Source: Ruminococcus flavefaciens (lineage in GTDB: Bacteria; Bacillota; Clostridia; Oscillospirales; Ruminococcaceae). From it: 39,240 bases of DNA. The stretch spans positions 1 through 39,240 of the forward strand of contig SFMO01000053.1 in the NCBI GenBank assembly GCA_004554385.1, given 5' to 3'. Each line of letters opens with the position of its first letter. The stretch's first letter is position 1. The translations under genes and the position numbers were made by a program. The notes under the pieces were generated by a model. The model made no database searches and was not told where the DNA came from. It saw only the letters and a program-made list of their open reading frames with translations. Below, piece after piece: positions 16,193-24,808 of this stretch.

Positions 16193-17096
16193 TGCGAACA
16201 CCTCCTACAAGTCCCATGAAGTAATTTTCGAGGCTCTCGTGGCTCTCGGTCATGGAGTTAACAAAGCAATTCTTCTCATTCAGCGCAAGAACGAGAGGAG
16301 TTACCTGCATAGGAGTGAAAATATCAGCCTCATTGGGTGAATATATCCTGTATTCAGCCTTCATGCCGTCAAGAACCTCTGCCAGAAGCTTAGTATCGTT
16401 GACATTGAGGTGGATAGAGCGGCGGCTGACGTGTTCAAGCTCCTCGGCGCTCATTTCCTTGATAACATGACCTCTTTCGATGAATCCGTAGTGAGTGGCA
16501 AGACGTGAGAGCTCGTCAAGGATATGGCTGGAGATAAGTATGGTGATACCCTTTTCGCGGTTGAGCTTCAGTATCATCTCGCGGACCTCCATGATACCCT
16601 GTGGGTCAAGACCGTTGATAGGCTCGTCAAGAACGAGAAACTCGGGATCCCCCACCAGAGAAAAGGCGATTCCAAGCCTCTGACGCATACCGAGGGAGAA
16701 GTTCTTAGCCTTTTTGTTACCAGTATTTCCAAGTCCCACCAATTTAAGTATCTCGTCCAGCTTTTCATCGGAGATACCGAGAGCCTTAGTCTGCTGTATG
16801 AGGTTGTCCTTAGCGCTCATTTCGGGGTGAAGTGACGGAGTTTCCACCACTGCACCTGTCTTTCTGCGAGCTTTTAGTATATTTTTGTCGGTGTTTTTTG
16901 TCCCGAAGAGAGAGAACTCTCCCGAGGACGGATTATTAAGACCCGTAACGATACGGATAAGGGTAGTTTTACCTGCGCCGTTTCTTCCGACCATACCGTA
17001 GATAGAACCCTTAGGAACATTGATAGTAAGATCGGAGAGGGCATTGAATTTTCCGTATTTCTTGCTTAGATTCTGGGTCTGAAGAACATATTCCAT
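16185..17096 (-). CDS. ABC transporter ATP-binding protein (ABC-2 exporter, BcrA-like)
   Basis: A 303-residue nucleotide-binding subunit. Walker A is GRNGAGKTT (37-45), the signature is FSLGMRQRLG (133-142), Walker B is FLVLDEP (153-159), and the switch His is in SSHILDEL. The C-terminal 80 residues are the accessory extension seen in bacitracin- and lantibiotic-immunity type ATPases. It is first in a two-gene operon with the permease. No adjacent two-component system or peptide gene is present, so a resistance role is only a possibility. Confidence 0.92.
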   Translation of the reverse strand: MEYVLQTQNLSKKYGKFNALSDLTINVPKGSIYGMVGRNGAGKTTLIRIVTGLNNPSSGEFSLFGTKNTDKNILKARRKTGAVVETPSLHPEMSAKDNLIQQTKALGISDEKLDEILKLVGLGNTGNKKAKNFSLGMRQRLGIAFSLVGDPEFLVLDEPINGLDPQGIMEVREMILKLNREKGITILISSHILDELSRLATHYGFIERGHVIKEMSAEELEHVSRRSIHLNVNDTKLLAEVLDGMKAEYRIYSPNEADIFTPMQVTPLVLALNEKNCFVNSMTESHESLENYFMGLVGGVRNA

Positions 17097-17180
17097 GTTT
17101 TAACCCTGCCTTTGTTTTTCGGTCAGCGGTGAAAAGATATAACGCCGGCCATAAAATATTTTGTCGTATCAGATATACTA

Positions 17181-17213
17181 AAAAGGCGGCCATGCCAAGG
17201 GGCACGACCGCCT
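17181..17213 (-). terminator. terminator of tuf
   Basis: On the minus strand AGGCGG-T-CGTGCC, loop CCTT, GGCATG-G-CCGCCT is followed by TTTTA. It lies about 30 bases after the tuf stop and separates the str operon from the ABC transporter genes. Confidence 0.85.
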
Positions 17214-17242
17214 AAAGTCGTTGATAATTAAAGTATCAAAGA

Positions 17243-18442
17243 TTATTCGTTGATCTTTGTAACAACGCCTGAACCAACTGTTCTACCACCCTCACGGATA
17301 GCGAAACGGAGTCCTTCTTCGATAGCGATAGGAGTGATGAGCTCAACGTCCATAGCTACGTTATCGCCAGGCATGCACATTTCCTTATCAGCAGGAAGAG
17401 ATACAACACCGGTAACGTCAGTTGTTCTGAAGTAGAACTGAGGTCTGTAGTTGTTGAAGAAAGGAGTATGACGGCCGCCCTCTTCCTTCTTCAGTACGTA
17501 AACCTGACCTGAGAACTTTGTGTGTGGGTGAATTGAGCCGGGCTTACAAAGAACCTGTCCACGCTCAACCTGGTCTCTTGTGATACCACGGAGAAGAGCA
17601 CCAACGTTATCACCAGCCTCACAGAAGTCAAGAGTCTTTCTGAACATTTCAAGACCTGTAACAACTGTGTTGAGCTTCTCGTCAGAAAGACCAACGATCT
17701 CAACAGGCTCGTTTACGTTGAGCTTTCCACGCTCTACTCTACCTGTGACAACAGTACCACGACCGGAAATTGTCATAGTATCCTCGATAGGCATAAGGAA
17801 TGGCTTAGCATCGTCTCTCTCAGGGCTTGGGATGAACTCATCAACAGCGTCCATGAGGTCGAGGATTGGCTTGTAAGCAGGATCGCTAAGATCGTCTGGA
17901 GCTTCGAGAGCCTTAAGAGCAGAACCCTTGATGATAGGTGTATCATCGCCAGGGAAGTCATAGCTTGAGAGAAGGTCACGGATGTCCATCTCAACGAGCT
18001 CGAGGAGCTCTTCGTCGTCAACCTGATCAGCCTTGTTCATGAATACAACGATTGCAGGAACGCCAACCTGACGAGCGAGAAGGATGTGCTCTCTTGTCTG
18101 AGCCATAGGGCCATCAGAAGCAGCAACAACGAGGATAGCGCCGTCCATCTGAGCAGCACCAGTGATCATGTTCTTAACGTAGTCAGCGTGACCAGGACAG
18201 TCAACGTGAGCGTAGTGACGCTTGTCTGTCTCGTACTCAACGTGAGCTGTATTGATTGTGATACCACGCTCTCTCTCTTCTGGAGCCTTATCGATCATAT
18301 CGTAAGCCTCATACTGAGCCTGACCCTTCAGAGCAAGAGTCTTTGTGATAGCAGCAGTAAGAGTAGTCTTACCGTGGTCAACGTGTCCGATTGTACCAAT
18401 GTTTACATGGGGTTTAGTTCTTTCAAATTTAGCCTTAGCCAT
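17243..18442 (-). CDS. tuf: translation elongation factor EF-Tu
   Basis: This 399-residue GTPase delivers aminoacyl-tRNA to the ribosomal A site. The N-terminus MAKAKFERTKPHVNIGTIGH leads into the P-loop GHVDHGKT. The G3 motif is DCPGHADY and the G4 motif NKAD; domain II/III segments (GRGTVVTGRVERG, PGDNVAMDVELI) are all intact. AGGAGG stands upstream of the ATG. It is the last gene of the str operon and also has its own promoter. Confidence 0.98.
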   Translation of the reverse strand: MAKAKFERTKPHVNIGTIGHVDHGKTTLTAAITKTLALKGQAQYEAYDMIDKAPEERERGITINTAHVEYETDKRHYAHVDCPGHADYVKNMITGAAQMDGAILVVAASDGPMAQTREHILLARQVGVPAIVVFMNKADQVDDEELLELVEMDIRDLLSSYDFPGDDTPIIKGSALKALEAPDDLSDPAYKPILDLMDAVDEFIPSPERDDAKPFLMPIEDTMTISGRGTVVTGRVERGKLNVNEPVEIVGLSDEKLNTVVTGLEMFRKTLDFCEAGDNVGALLRGITRDQVERGQVLCKPGSIHPHTKFSGQVYVLKKEEGGRHTPFFNNYRPQFYFRTTDVTGVVSLPADKEMCMPGDNVAMDVELITPIAIEEGLRFAIREGGRTVGSGVVTKINE

Positions 18443-18487
18443 TGGAAAATTCCTCCTTAGAATAGATTTCAGAAATCTGTATATATT

Positions 18488-18516
18488 ATTATACCAGATT
18501 ATTTTGGTAAATTCAA
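18488..18516 (-). promoter_or_regulatory. internal promoter for tuf
   Basis: Minus-strand TTGAAT (18516-18511), 17 bases and TATAAT (18493-18488), about 45 bases upstream of the tuf start. Together with the fusA-tuf hairpin it lets tuf be expressed apart from the rest of the str operon. Confidence 0.8.
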
Positions 18517-18565
18517 GTGTTTCAGTAAAAAAATATTAGCTGACCCACATGATTTTGTAAATTAT

Positions 18566-18599
18566 GCCCGTTTTACACTGGATTCCGCATAAAACGGGC
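18566..18599 (-). terminator. fusA-tuf intercistronic hairpin, probable partial terminator
   Basis: GCCCGTTTTA and TAAAACGGGC form a perfect 10-bp stem with a 14-base loop, 12 bases after the fusA stop. There is no strong T-run, so it may attenuate or protect the mRNA 3' end rather than terminate fully. Confidence 0.6.
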
Positions 18600-18610
18600 G
18601 GAATATGCAA

Positions 18611-20689
18611 TTAGTTCTTAGCTCTGTTAGCCATGATCTTTTCAGCGATGCTCTTTGGAACTTCCTCATAGCTGTGGGGCTCCATAGTATACTGACCACG
18701 GCCCTGTGTGTTGGAACGAAGGTCACTTGTATAACCGAACATTTCTGAAAGCGGAACGAGAGCATCGACCTGGATAGAACCTGATCTTGTCTCCTGGCCC
18801 TGGATCTGTCCACGGCGTGAGCTGAGGTCACCGATAACTGTTCCGAGGTAATCATCAGGAACGATAACTGCAACCTTCATAACAGGCTCCATAAGAACGG
18901 CATTAGCCTGCTTGAGAGCTTCCTTGAAAGCGATAGAACCGGCGATCTTGAATGCCATTTCTGACGAGTCAACTTCGTGGTATGATCCATCGTAAAGCTC
19001 TACCTTAACGTCAACTACTTCGTAGCCTGCGAGGATACCGGACTTCATAGCGCCCTGGATACCTGCGTCAACAGCAGGGATATACTCCTTCGGGATAGAA
19101 CCGCCGACAACAGCGTTCTTGAACTCGTAACCCTTACCTGACTCGTTAGGCTCAACACGGATCTTAACGTGACCGTACTGACCTGAACCACCGGACTGCT
19201 TCTTGTACTTGTAGTCGATGTCAGCTTTGCCCTTGATAGTTTCCTTATAAGCAACCTGAGGAGCACCAACATTAGCCTCGACCTTGAACTCACGGAGGAG
19301 ACGGTCAACGATAATATCGAGGTGGAGCTCACCCATACCTGCAATGATAGTCTGTCCTGTTTCCTCATCTGTCCATGTCTTGAAGGTAGGATCCTCTTCA
19401 GCAAGCTTTGCGAGAGCGATACCCATCTTTTCCTGACCTGCCTTTGTCTTAGGCTCGATAGCGAGCTGGATAACAGGCTCAGGGAATTCCATGGATTCGA
19501 GAATGATAGGATGCTTTTCGTCACAGAGTGTGTCACCTGTGGTTGTATTCTTAAGACCTACTGCAGCAGCGATATCGCCTGAGTAAACAGTAGTGAGGTC
19601 TTTTCTGTGGTTAGCGTGCATCTGAACGATACGGCCGAAACGCTCCTTAGTATCCTTTGTAGCGTTGAGAACTGTATCACCCTGATTAACTACGCCTGAA
19701 TATACACGGAAGAACGCAAGCTTACCAACGAACGGGTCAGTAGCGATCTTGAATGCGAGAGCTGAGAATGGCTCGCTATCAGAAGAAGGTCTTTCCTCTT
19801 CCTCATCTGTATCAGGGTTAACACCCTTGATAGCCGGAACGTCGAGCGGAGAAGGCATGTAGTCGATGATAGCATCGAGGAGCTTCTGAACGCCCTTGTT
19901 CTTGTATGAAGTACCGCAAGTTACAGGAACCATGTGGTTAGCAATGGTAGCCTTTCTGATGCATGTCTTGATCTCGTCCTGAGAAAGCTCGCCCTCTTCG
20001 AAGTATTTCTCCATAAGAGCCTCATCCTGCTCAGCAACGTGCTCAACCATTTCATCGTGGTACTTCTGAGCGATCTCCTTCATATCGTCGGGGATATCCT
20101 CCACCTTGATATCTGTACCGAGATCGTTTGTATAAATGTAAGCCTTCATCTCAACGAGGTCGATGATACCTCTGAATGAATCCTCAGCGCCGATAGGGAG
20201 CTGGATCGGAACAGCGTTACACTTAAGTCTGTCCTTCATCATGTCGATAACGTGATAGAAGTCAGCACCCATAATATCCATCTTATTTACATAAGCCATA
20301 CGGGGTACTTTATAGTTATCAGCCTGTCTCCAAACGGTTTCAGACTGTGGCTCAACACCGCCCTTAGCACAGAGAACTGTTACAGAGCCGTCGAGTACAC
20401 GGAGTGAACGCTCAACCTCAACTGTAAAGTCAACGTGGCCTGGGGTATCGATGATGTTAAGTCTGTGGCCTGCCCAGTAGCAAGTAGTAGCAGCGGAAGT
20501 AATTGTGATACCTCTCTCCTGCTCCTGCTCCATCCAGTCCATAGTAGCGGAACCTTCGTGTGTTTCACCGATCTTGTGGTTAACACCTGTGTAGAAAAGG
20601 ATACGCTCTGTGGTAGTGGTCTTACCTGCGTCAATGTGGGCCATTATGCCGATATTTCTTGTATTTTCAAGTGAACAATCTCTTGACAT
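18611..20689 (-). CDS. fusA: translation elongation factor EF-G
   Basis: This 692-residue translocase GTPase moves tRNA-mRNA through the ribosome. The P-loop is AHIDAGKTTTTE, G2 is RGITITSAATT, G3 is DTPGHVDFT and G4 is NKMD. Domains II to V follow, ending in EEVPKSIAEKIM. The length is that of canonical bacterial EF-G (about 692-704). AAGGAG lies upstream of the ATG. It starts 24 bases after rpsG in the str operon. Confidence 0.98.
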   Translation of the reverse strand: MSRDCSLENTRNIGIMAHIDAGKTTTTERILFYTGVNHKIGETHEGSATMDWMEQEQERGITITSAATTCYWAGHRLNIIDTPGHVDFTVEVERSLRVLDGSVTVLCAKGGVEPQSETVWRQADNYKVPRMAYVNKMDIMGADFYHVIDMMKDRLKCNAVPIQLPIGAEDSFRGIIDLVEMKAYIYTNDLGTDIKVEDIPDDMKEIAQKYHDEMVEHVAEQDEALMEKYFEEGELSQDEIKTCIRKATIANHMVPVTCGTSYKNKGVQKLLDAIIDYMPSPLDVPAIKGVNPDTDEEEERPSSDSEPFSALAFKIATDPFVGKLAFFRVYSGVVNQGDTVLNATKDTKERFGRIVQMHANHRKDLTTVYSGDIAAAVGLKNTTTGDTLCDEKHPIILESMEFPEPVIQLAIEPKTKAGQEKMGIALAKLAEEDPTFKTWTDEETGQTIIAGMGELHLDIIVDRLLREFKVEANVGAPQVAYKETIKGKADIDYKYKKQSGGSGQYGHVKIRVEPNESGKGYEFKNAVVGGSIPKEYIPAVDAGIQGAMKSGILAGYEVVDVKVELYDGSYHEVDSSEMAFKIAGSIAFKEALKQANAVLMEPVMKVAVIVPDDYLGTVIGDLSSRRGQIQGQETRSGSIQVDALVPLSEMFGYTSDLRSNTQGRGQYTMEPHSYEEVPKSIAEKIMANRAKN

Positions 20690-20713
20690 AATTTACTCCT
20701 TCTACAAAGACGC

Positions 20714-21184
20714 TTACCAGCGGTAGTGAGCAAACGCCTTGTTTGCCTCTGCCATCTTGTGAGTATCGTCACGCTTCTTGCAAGCACCGCCTGTGCCGTT
20801 GAGAGCGTCGAGGATCTCACCTGCGAGTCTTTCCTTCATAGTCTTCTCGTTTCTCTCTCTGGAATACTTTGTGATCCAGCGGAGACCGAGAGTCTGACGT
20901 CTTTCGGGACGAACCTCCATAGGAACCTGGTAAGTTGCACCACCGAGACGGCGAGCCTTTACTTCAAGCTCAGGCATGATATTTTCCATAGCCTCCTGGA
21001 ACACCTCAAGAGCGTCCTTGCCTGTCTTTTCAGCTACGATCTCAAATGCACCGTAAACTATTTTCTGCGCTACGCCCTTCTTACCGTCTAACATGATATT
21101 GTTGATCAGACGTGTAACGAGCTTTGAATTGTATACAGGATCCTGTAATACATCACGCTTTGCGATTTTACCTCTTCTTGGCAT
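20714..21184 (-). CDS. rpsG: 30S ribosomal protein S7
   Basis: A 156-residue primary 16S rRNA-binding protein that nucleates assembly of the 30S head. The N-terminus is MPRRGKIAKRDVLQDPVYNS and the C-terminus ends NKAFAHYRW, the complete bacterial S7 length. AAGGAGG precedes the ATG. The preceding 226 bases are highly structured; in E. coli S7 represses its operon by binding the S12-S7 gap. Confidence 0.97.
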   Translation of the reverse strand: MPRRGKIAKRDVLQDPVYNSKLVTRLINNIMLDGKKGVAQKIVYGAFEIVAEKTGKDALEVFQEAMENIMPELEVKARRLGGATYQVPMEVRPERRQTLGLRWITKYSRERNEKTMKERLAGEILDALNGTGGACKKRDDTHKMAEANKAFAHYRW

Positions 21185-21410
21185 TTTCGCTTCCCTCCTT
21201 CATATAGATTAATGAATTCATAGGTACTCAAACCTTGTCGGTTACTGCCCTGTGGGCTTTGCTTCGCCGACAGGTATGTCAGGAGCCAATGCAGAGGATC
21301 AATCGAATAAATCTATATGATCTCCGCATTACCCTGCGGTAGTAGTTATCCTATATTAATGAATGTACGGCATTGTTTATACAGTCAGCCGCTGACTGAT
21401 GAGAAGTATC
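21185..21410 (-). promoter_or_regulatory. structured rpsL-rpsG intercistronic RNA, candidate S7 autoregulatory site
   Basis: This 226-base gap inside the str operon is much longer than a normal intercistronic spacer. On the mRNA it has a hairpin over the rpsL stop (21418-21412 with 21408-21402), an 8-bp stem-loop CAGTCAGC/GCTGACTG (21398-21382), and a long-range 10-bp stem CATATAGATT/AATCTATATG (21319-21310 with 21210-21201). The last strand abuts the rpsG Shine-Dalgarno sequence directly. Inside the long stem lies a second domain, TGTCGG/CCGACA (21272-21267 in RNA order with 21241-21236), enclosing GCCC/GGGC. In E. coli this gap is the known S7 repressor site; equivalence here is inference. 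Confidence 0.6.
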
Positions 21411-21827
21411 TTACTTCTGCTTAGGCTTCTTTGCACCGTACTTGGAACGAGCCTGGTTACGGTTAGCAACGCCCTGAGCGTCGAGAGTACCTCTGATGAT
21501 GTGGTAACGCACACCAGGGAGATCCTTAACACGTCCGCCTCTGATGAGAACGACGCTGTGCTCCTGAAGGTTGTGGCCGATACCCGGGATGTAAGAAGTT
21601 ACCTCGTAGCCGTTTGTGAGCTTAACTCTGGCGATCTTTCTCATAGCTGAGTTAGGCTTCTTAGGTGTAGCAGTTCTTACAGCTGTGCAAACGCCTCTCT
21701 TCTGAGGTGAGCTGAGGTCGATCTGAACCTTCTTCTTTGCGTTGTAGCCCTTCTGGAGAGCAGGAGCTGTAGACTTTGTCTCAAGGTCCTTTCTGCCCTT
21801 ACGAACGAGCTGGTTAAATGTAGGCAT
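21411..21827 (-). CDS. rpsL: 30S ribosomal protein S12
   Basis: A 138-residue decoding-centre protein. The ATG at 21827 is set by AAGGAGG and by the conserved N-terminus MPTFNQLVRKGR; the frame extends upstream to 21881 but that part is leader. The streptomycin-resistance region is wild type (TPKKPNSAMRK with the usual Lys, and GGRVKDLPGVRYH). First gene of the str operon. Confidence 0.97.
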   Translation of the reverse strand: MPTFNQLVRKGRKDLETKSTAPALQKGYNAKKKVQIDLSSPQKRGVCTAVRTATPKKPNSAMRKIARVKLTNGYEVTSYIPGIGHNLQEHSVVLIRGGRVKDLPGVRYHIIRGTLDAQGVANRNQARSKYGAKKPKQK

Positions 21828-21898
21828 ATTTTTCCTCCTTTTCATATAATATAGTACGCGCTTACCCGCAAAAGGGTACAAAAACTGCGTACCGATAT

Positions 21899-21927
21899 AT
21901 TATACCCAAAAAAGAACGGCTTGTCAA
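21899..21927 (-). promoter_or_regulatory. main promoter of the str operon
   Basis: A perfect TTGACA (21927-21922), 17 bases and perfect TATAAT (21904-21899). The leader of about 65 bases contains a GGTAC/GTACC stem before AAGGAGG. The -35 box lies inside the terminator hairpin of the upstream dockerin gene. Confidence 0.9.
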
Positions 21928-21950
21928 GGGGATACCTCAAAAAGCCGTCC
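21908..21950 (-). terminator. terminator of the LRR-dockerin operon, overlapping the rpsL promoter
   Basis: On the minus strand GGACGGCTT and AAGCCGTTC (21950-21942 and 21922-21914) form a 9-bp stem with one G-U pair, followed by six T. The descending arm shares bases with the str promoter -35 box and the T-run lies in its spacer. Confidence 0.75.
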
Positions 21951-22014
21951 TGTTTGATACTTTTTCGTTATTTTTCCTATTATTGCCCTTTGTTTCTACC
22001 TGATTACTTAGCTA

Positions 22015-24777
22015 TTATTTCAGCCACTCTCTCATATCCTCAATAGCGCCTCCGCTTCCGCGGTAAGCGTAGAATGCGAGGACGGAAGAAGCGTCAAGGG
22101 CATTTACCCTGCCGTTTGAGTCGGCATCGGCGGCTTCCTTTTCAGCGGGGCCGAATGCCGCCTTCTGACCTGTAGAGGTCCTTGCGTACTCTGAAAGGAT
22201 ATGGCTTGCGTCGATAGCGTTCACCTTTCCGTCGTGGTCAACGTCGCCCAGCTTTGCCTTTTTCGGGGGCTGAGGAACTGTTGTGGTTGTAACGGGAGCT
22301 GTTGTTGTGGTGGTCGTTGTCAGCCTTGTGGAAGTTGTAGTGGTCCTCGGCTTTGTAGTGGTGGTAGTTCTTGGCTTTGTTGTAGTTGAAGTAGTTGTGG
22401 TCGTAGTGGTAGTTGTAGTAGTTGTTGTGGTTGTTGTTGTTGTCATGGTCGTAGTTGCGGCAGTAGTTACAGGCTCATACCATATATAAAATGTGTCGGA
22501 ATCAGAGTCTTTTGCGTAGCTGTCGTAATTGCTGTCGTTTTCATTGACGTCAACAATAACAGTTATCCTCTGGTATCCGGTTGTATTCCTGTCAATGTCC
22601 ATAACGGAATAGCCGTAATTCCATGGCAGAGAGTATATCGGACATCTGTCAAGAAGCTTCACTCTTGATCCGTCATCTCCTGTACGCCACAGGTCTATGT
22701 TCATTCCGCCCAGCCATACTTCCTCATCATACTGGTTATAACTGATTTTTTGAGGCTGGTCCACGATCTTCATTTCGAGGCTGTAGGCAACAGGCACAGT
22801 GGTTGTGGTCGATGTTGTTGTCGTTTCAGTCGTGGTGGTCGTTGTTGTCTGCTCCACTCTTACCTCAAAGTCCGCATGGGCTGTCACCCACTCACCTGCA
22901 GCTTCATTGTAGACCTTGTATTGGAGCTTAAGACGCTGAGGACCAACTCTGTTGCTGTCATAGTCAGTGACCTCATACTTCTCGGGGAAGGCAGTTACCT
23001 CCTCTTTCCTGTTGATGAGCTCCTCATTTCCGCCGCGGTCATGGTAAACATTGACCCTCATGCCTGCAAGCTCAAGCTGCTCGCCCACTGTGTATACTAT
23101 TTTATAAGGGAGCTCCATTATCTCAACTCTTGCGGTAAAGCGAGGGCTCTGAGTCGTGGTGACGGTAGTTGTCTCAGGGGGCTCAGAGGTCGTTGTGACG
23201 GTTATCACAGGGGGATTTACCTCAACCTTGAAGTCGGTATAGGCAATGGAATACTGATAGTAATAGCTTACGGAGATAGTCTGTGTACCTGCCCTTCTGC
23301 TGTCGAAATCGGTCTTTGTGATATTGACGCGGTTCCTTCTGTATGAAGCCTCGTTCATGGGGAGAGGGTCAAGGACGGTATCCTTGTAGCTTCCGTCGCT
23401 GTAGAACTCCCTGTAGGAGCGCAGGACAGTACCTCCGCTGAGGTCAAGCTCCTCCCCTGTGGTGTAGGTGGTCTTGTAGGGCAGGCTGCCGATGTCCAGC
23501 TTTGCGCTTACGCTTACAACATAGGGCTCTGTTGTCGTAGTAGTGGTGGTCGTTGTTGTAGTCGTAGTCGTTGTGGTTGTTGTGGTGGTAGTTGTTGTGG
23601 TGGAAGTTGTGGTCTCGGGCTGTCTGACTTCCACTTCAAAATCCGTGTACCCGATGGAATCCTGATAGTAGTAGCTCACCGAGATAGTGCAGACACCCGG
23701 TCTGCTGCTGTCGAAGTCGGACTTGCTTATGTTTATCATATTCCTGCGGTAGGAAGCATTTTTCATCTCAACGGGGTCAAGAACGGTATCCTTATAATTG
23801 CCGTCGCTGTAGAACTCCCTGTAGGAGCACAGGAGAACACCGCCGCTGAGGTCAAGGGGCTCGCCTACGGTGTAGGTGGTCTTGTAGGGCATACTGCCGA
23901 TGTCTATTTTTGCGCTGACGCTGACCACATACGGCAGCGTTGTAGTGGTAGTCGTAGTTGTAGTTGTTGTAGTAGTAGTTGTAGTAGTTGTGGTCGTAGT
24001 TGTTGTAGTCGTAGTTGTGGTGGTAGTAGTGGTCGTGGTCGGCTTTCTGGTGGTAGTCGTTCTTGCAGTGGTAGTTGTAGTGGCGGTAGTGGGCTTCTGT
24101 GTGGTAGTCGTGGTTCTTGGCGGAGCTGTAGTTGCAGGAGCGCTGCCCAGGGAGATAAAGTTATATCCGCTCTTTGCAGCAAAGCTTTCAGCAAGTGAGC
24201 CCTTATAACCTGTTATAGAGCCGCCGTAGGAGGACTGCCCTGTAGAAGCACTGTTGCAGATAGTTGCCTTGCCGCCGACGATACGGCAGTTAGCATTGCG
24301 TATGGTCACATTTCTCAGCGATGAACAGCTGTTGAATGCATTCAGACCGATAGTCGTCACGGAAGCAGGAAGGTCTATACTGCCGAGGCTGCTGCCCTCA
24401 AAGGCACTCATACCGATGGTGTCCACCGTACTCGGTATCTTTACCGATGAAAGCGCCGACAAATATGCAAAAGCACAGCCGCCTATGGTTGTTATGCCCT
24501 CAGCTATCTCTATTGTATTGATTCTGTTGTCAAACTTTGCCCACGGTGTATATACAGGACTTTCCCAGCCGCCTATGCTGCCTGTACCCGTAATGGTAAG
24601 CTTGCCTCCGTCAAGTCTCCACTCAGCGCTGACGCCACATTTTCCCGATTCTCCCACATTGGCTTCTTCCATAATTTCCATCTGCGGAGTAACTGCATAT
24701 GCAGAAGGAACGGGAACAGAAATACCTGCGGATATTCCCGTTATTGCCGCCATAACGGCAGCCAGTATTTTCTTCAT
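22015..24777 (-). CDS. secreted LRR protein with Ig-like repeats, poly-Thr linkers and C-terminal dockerin
   Basis: A 920-residue exported protein, presumably attached to the cellulosome. Order: signal peptide (1-28); BspA-type leucine-rich repeats (about 85-165, with IPSTVDTIGMSAFEG repeats); a Thr-rich linker ending in a run of more than 30 Thr (to about 280); four Big_3-like domains (about 281-388, 417-525, 540-655, 660-770) separated by Thr linkers; a final Thr linker; and a dockerin (about 841-920) with two calcium loops (DVDHDGKVNAIDAS and DADSNGRVNALDAS). Domains 1 and 2 are almost identical (YKTTYT, REFYSDG, KDTVLDP), implying recent internal duplication. No catalytic domain is seen, so binding or adhesion is inferred. 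It is second in an operon with the next gene, its paralogue. Confidence 0.9.
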   Translation of the reverse strand: MKKILAAVMAAITGISAGISVPVPSAYAVTPQMEIMEEANVGESGKCGVSAEWRLDGGKLTITGTGSIGGWESPVYTPWAKFDNRINTIEIAEGITTIGGCAFAYLSALSSVKIPSTVDTIGMSAFEGSSLGSIDLPASVTTIGLNAFNSCSSLRNVTIRNANCRIVGGKATICNSASTGQSSYGGSITGYKGSLAESFAAKSGYNFISLGSAPATTAPPRTTTTTQKPTTATTTTTARTTTTRKPTTTTTTTTTTTTTTTTTTTTTTTTTTTTTTTTTTLPYVVSVSAKIDIGSMPYKTTYTVGEPLDLSGGVLLCSYREFYSDGNYKDTVLDPVEMKNASYRRNMINISKSDFDSSRPGVCTISVSYYYQDSIGYTDFEVEVRQPETTTSTTTTTTTTTTTTTTTTTTTTTTTTEPYVVSVSAKLDIGSLPYKTTYTTGEELDLSGGTVLRSYREFYSDGSYKDTVLDPLPMNEASYRRNRVNITKTDFDSRRAGTQTISVSYYYQYSIAYTDFKVEVNPPVITVTTTSEPPETTTVTTTQSPRFTARVEIMELPYKIVYTVGEQLELAGMRVNVYHDRGGNEELINRKEEVTAFPEKYEVTDYDSNRVGPQRLKLQYKVYNEAAGEWVTAHADFEVRVEQTTTTTTTETTTTSTTTTVPVAYSLEMKIVDQPQKISYNQYDEEVWLGGMNIDLWRTGDDGSRVKLLDRCPIYSLPWNYGYSVMDIDRNTTGYQRITVIVDVNENDSNYDSYAKDSDSDTFYIWYEPVTTAATTTMTTTTTTTTTTTTTTTTTTSTTTKPRTTTTTKPRTTTTSTRLTTTTTTTAPVTTTTVPQPPKKAKLGDVDHDGKVNAIDASHILSEYARTSTGQKAAFGPAEKEAADADSNGRVNALDASSVLAFYAYRGSGGAIEDMREWLK

Positions 24778-24808
24778 CTGTATCTCTCCATTTCAGCAGT
24801 ATGTGGTA

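Noticed and set aside
23900..24208. Plus-strand ORF of nearly pure valine
   Set aside because: It is the antisense reading of the poly-threonine linker of the dockerin gene; no ribosome site.
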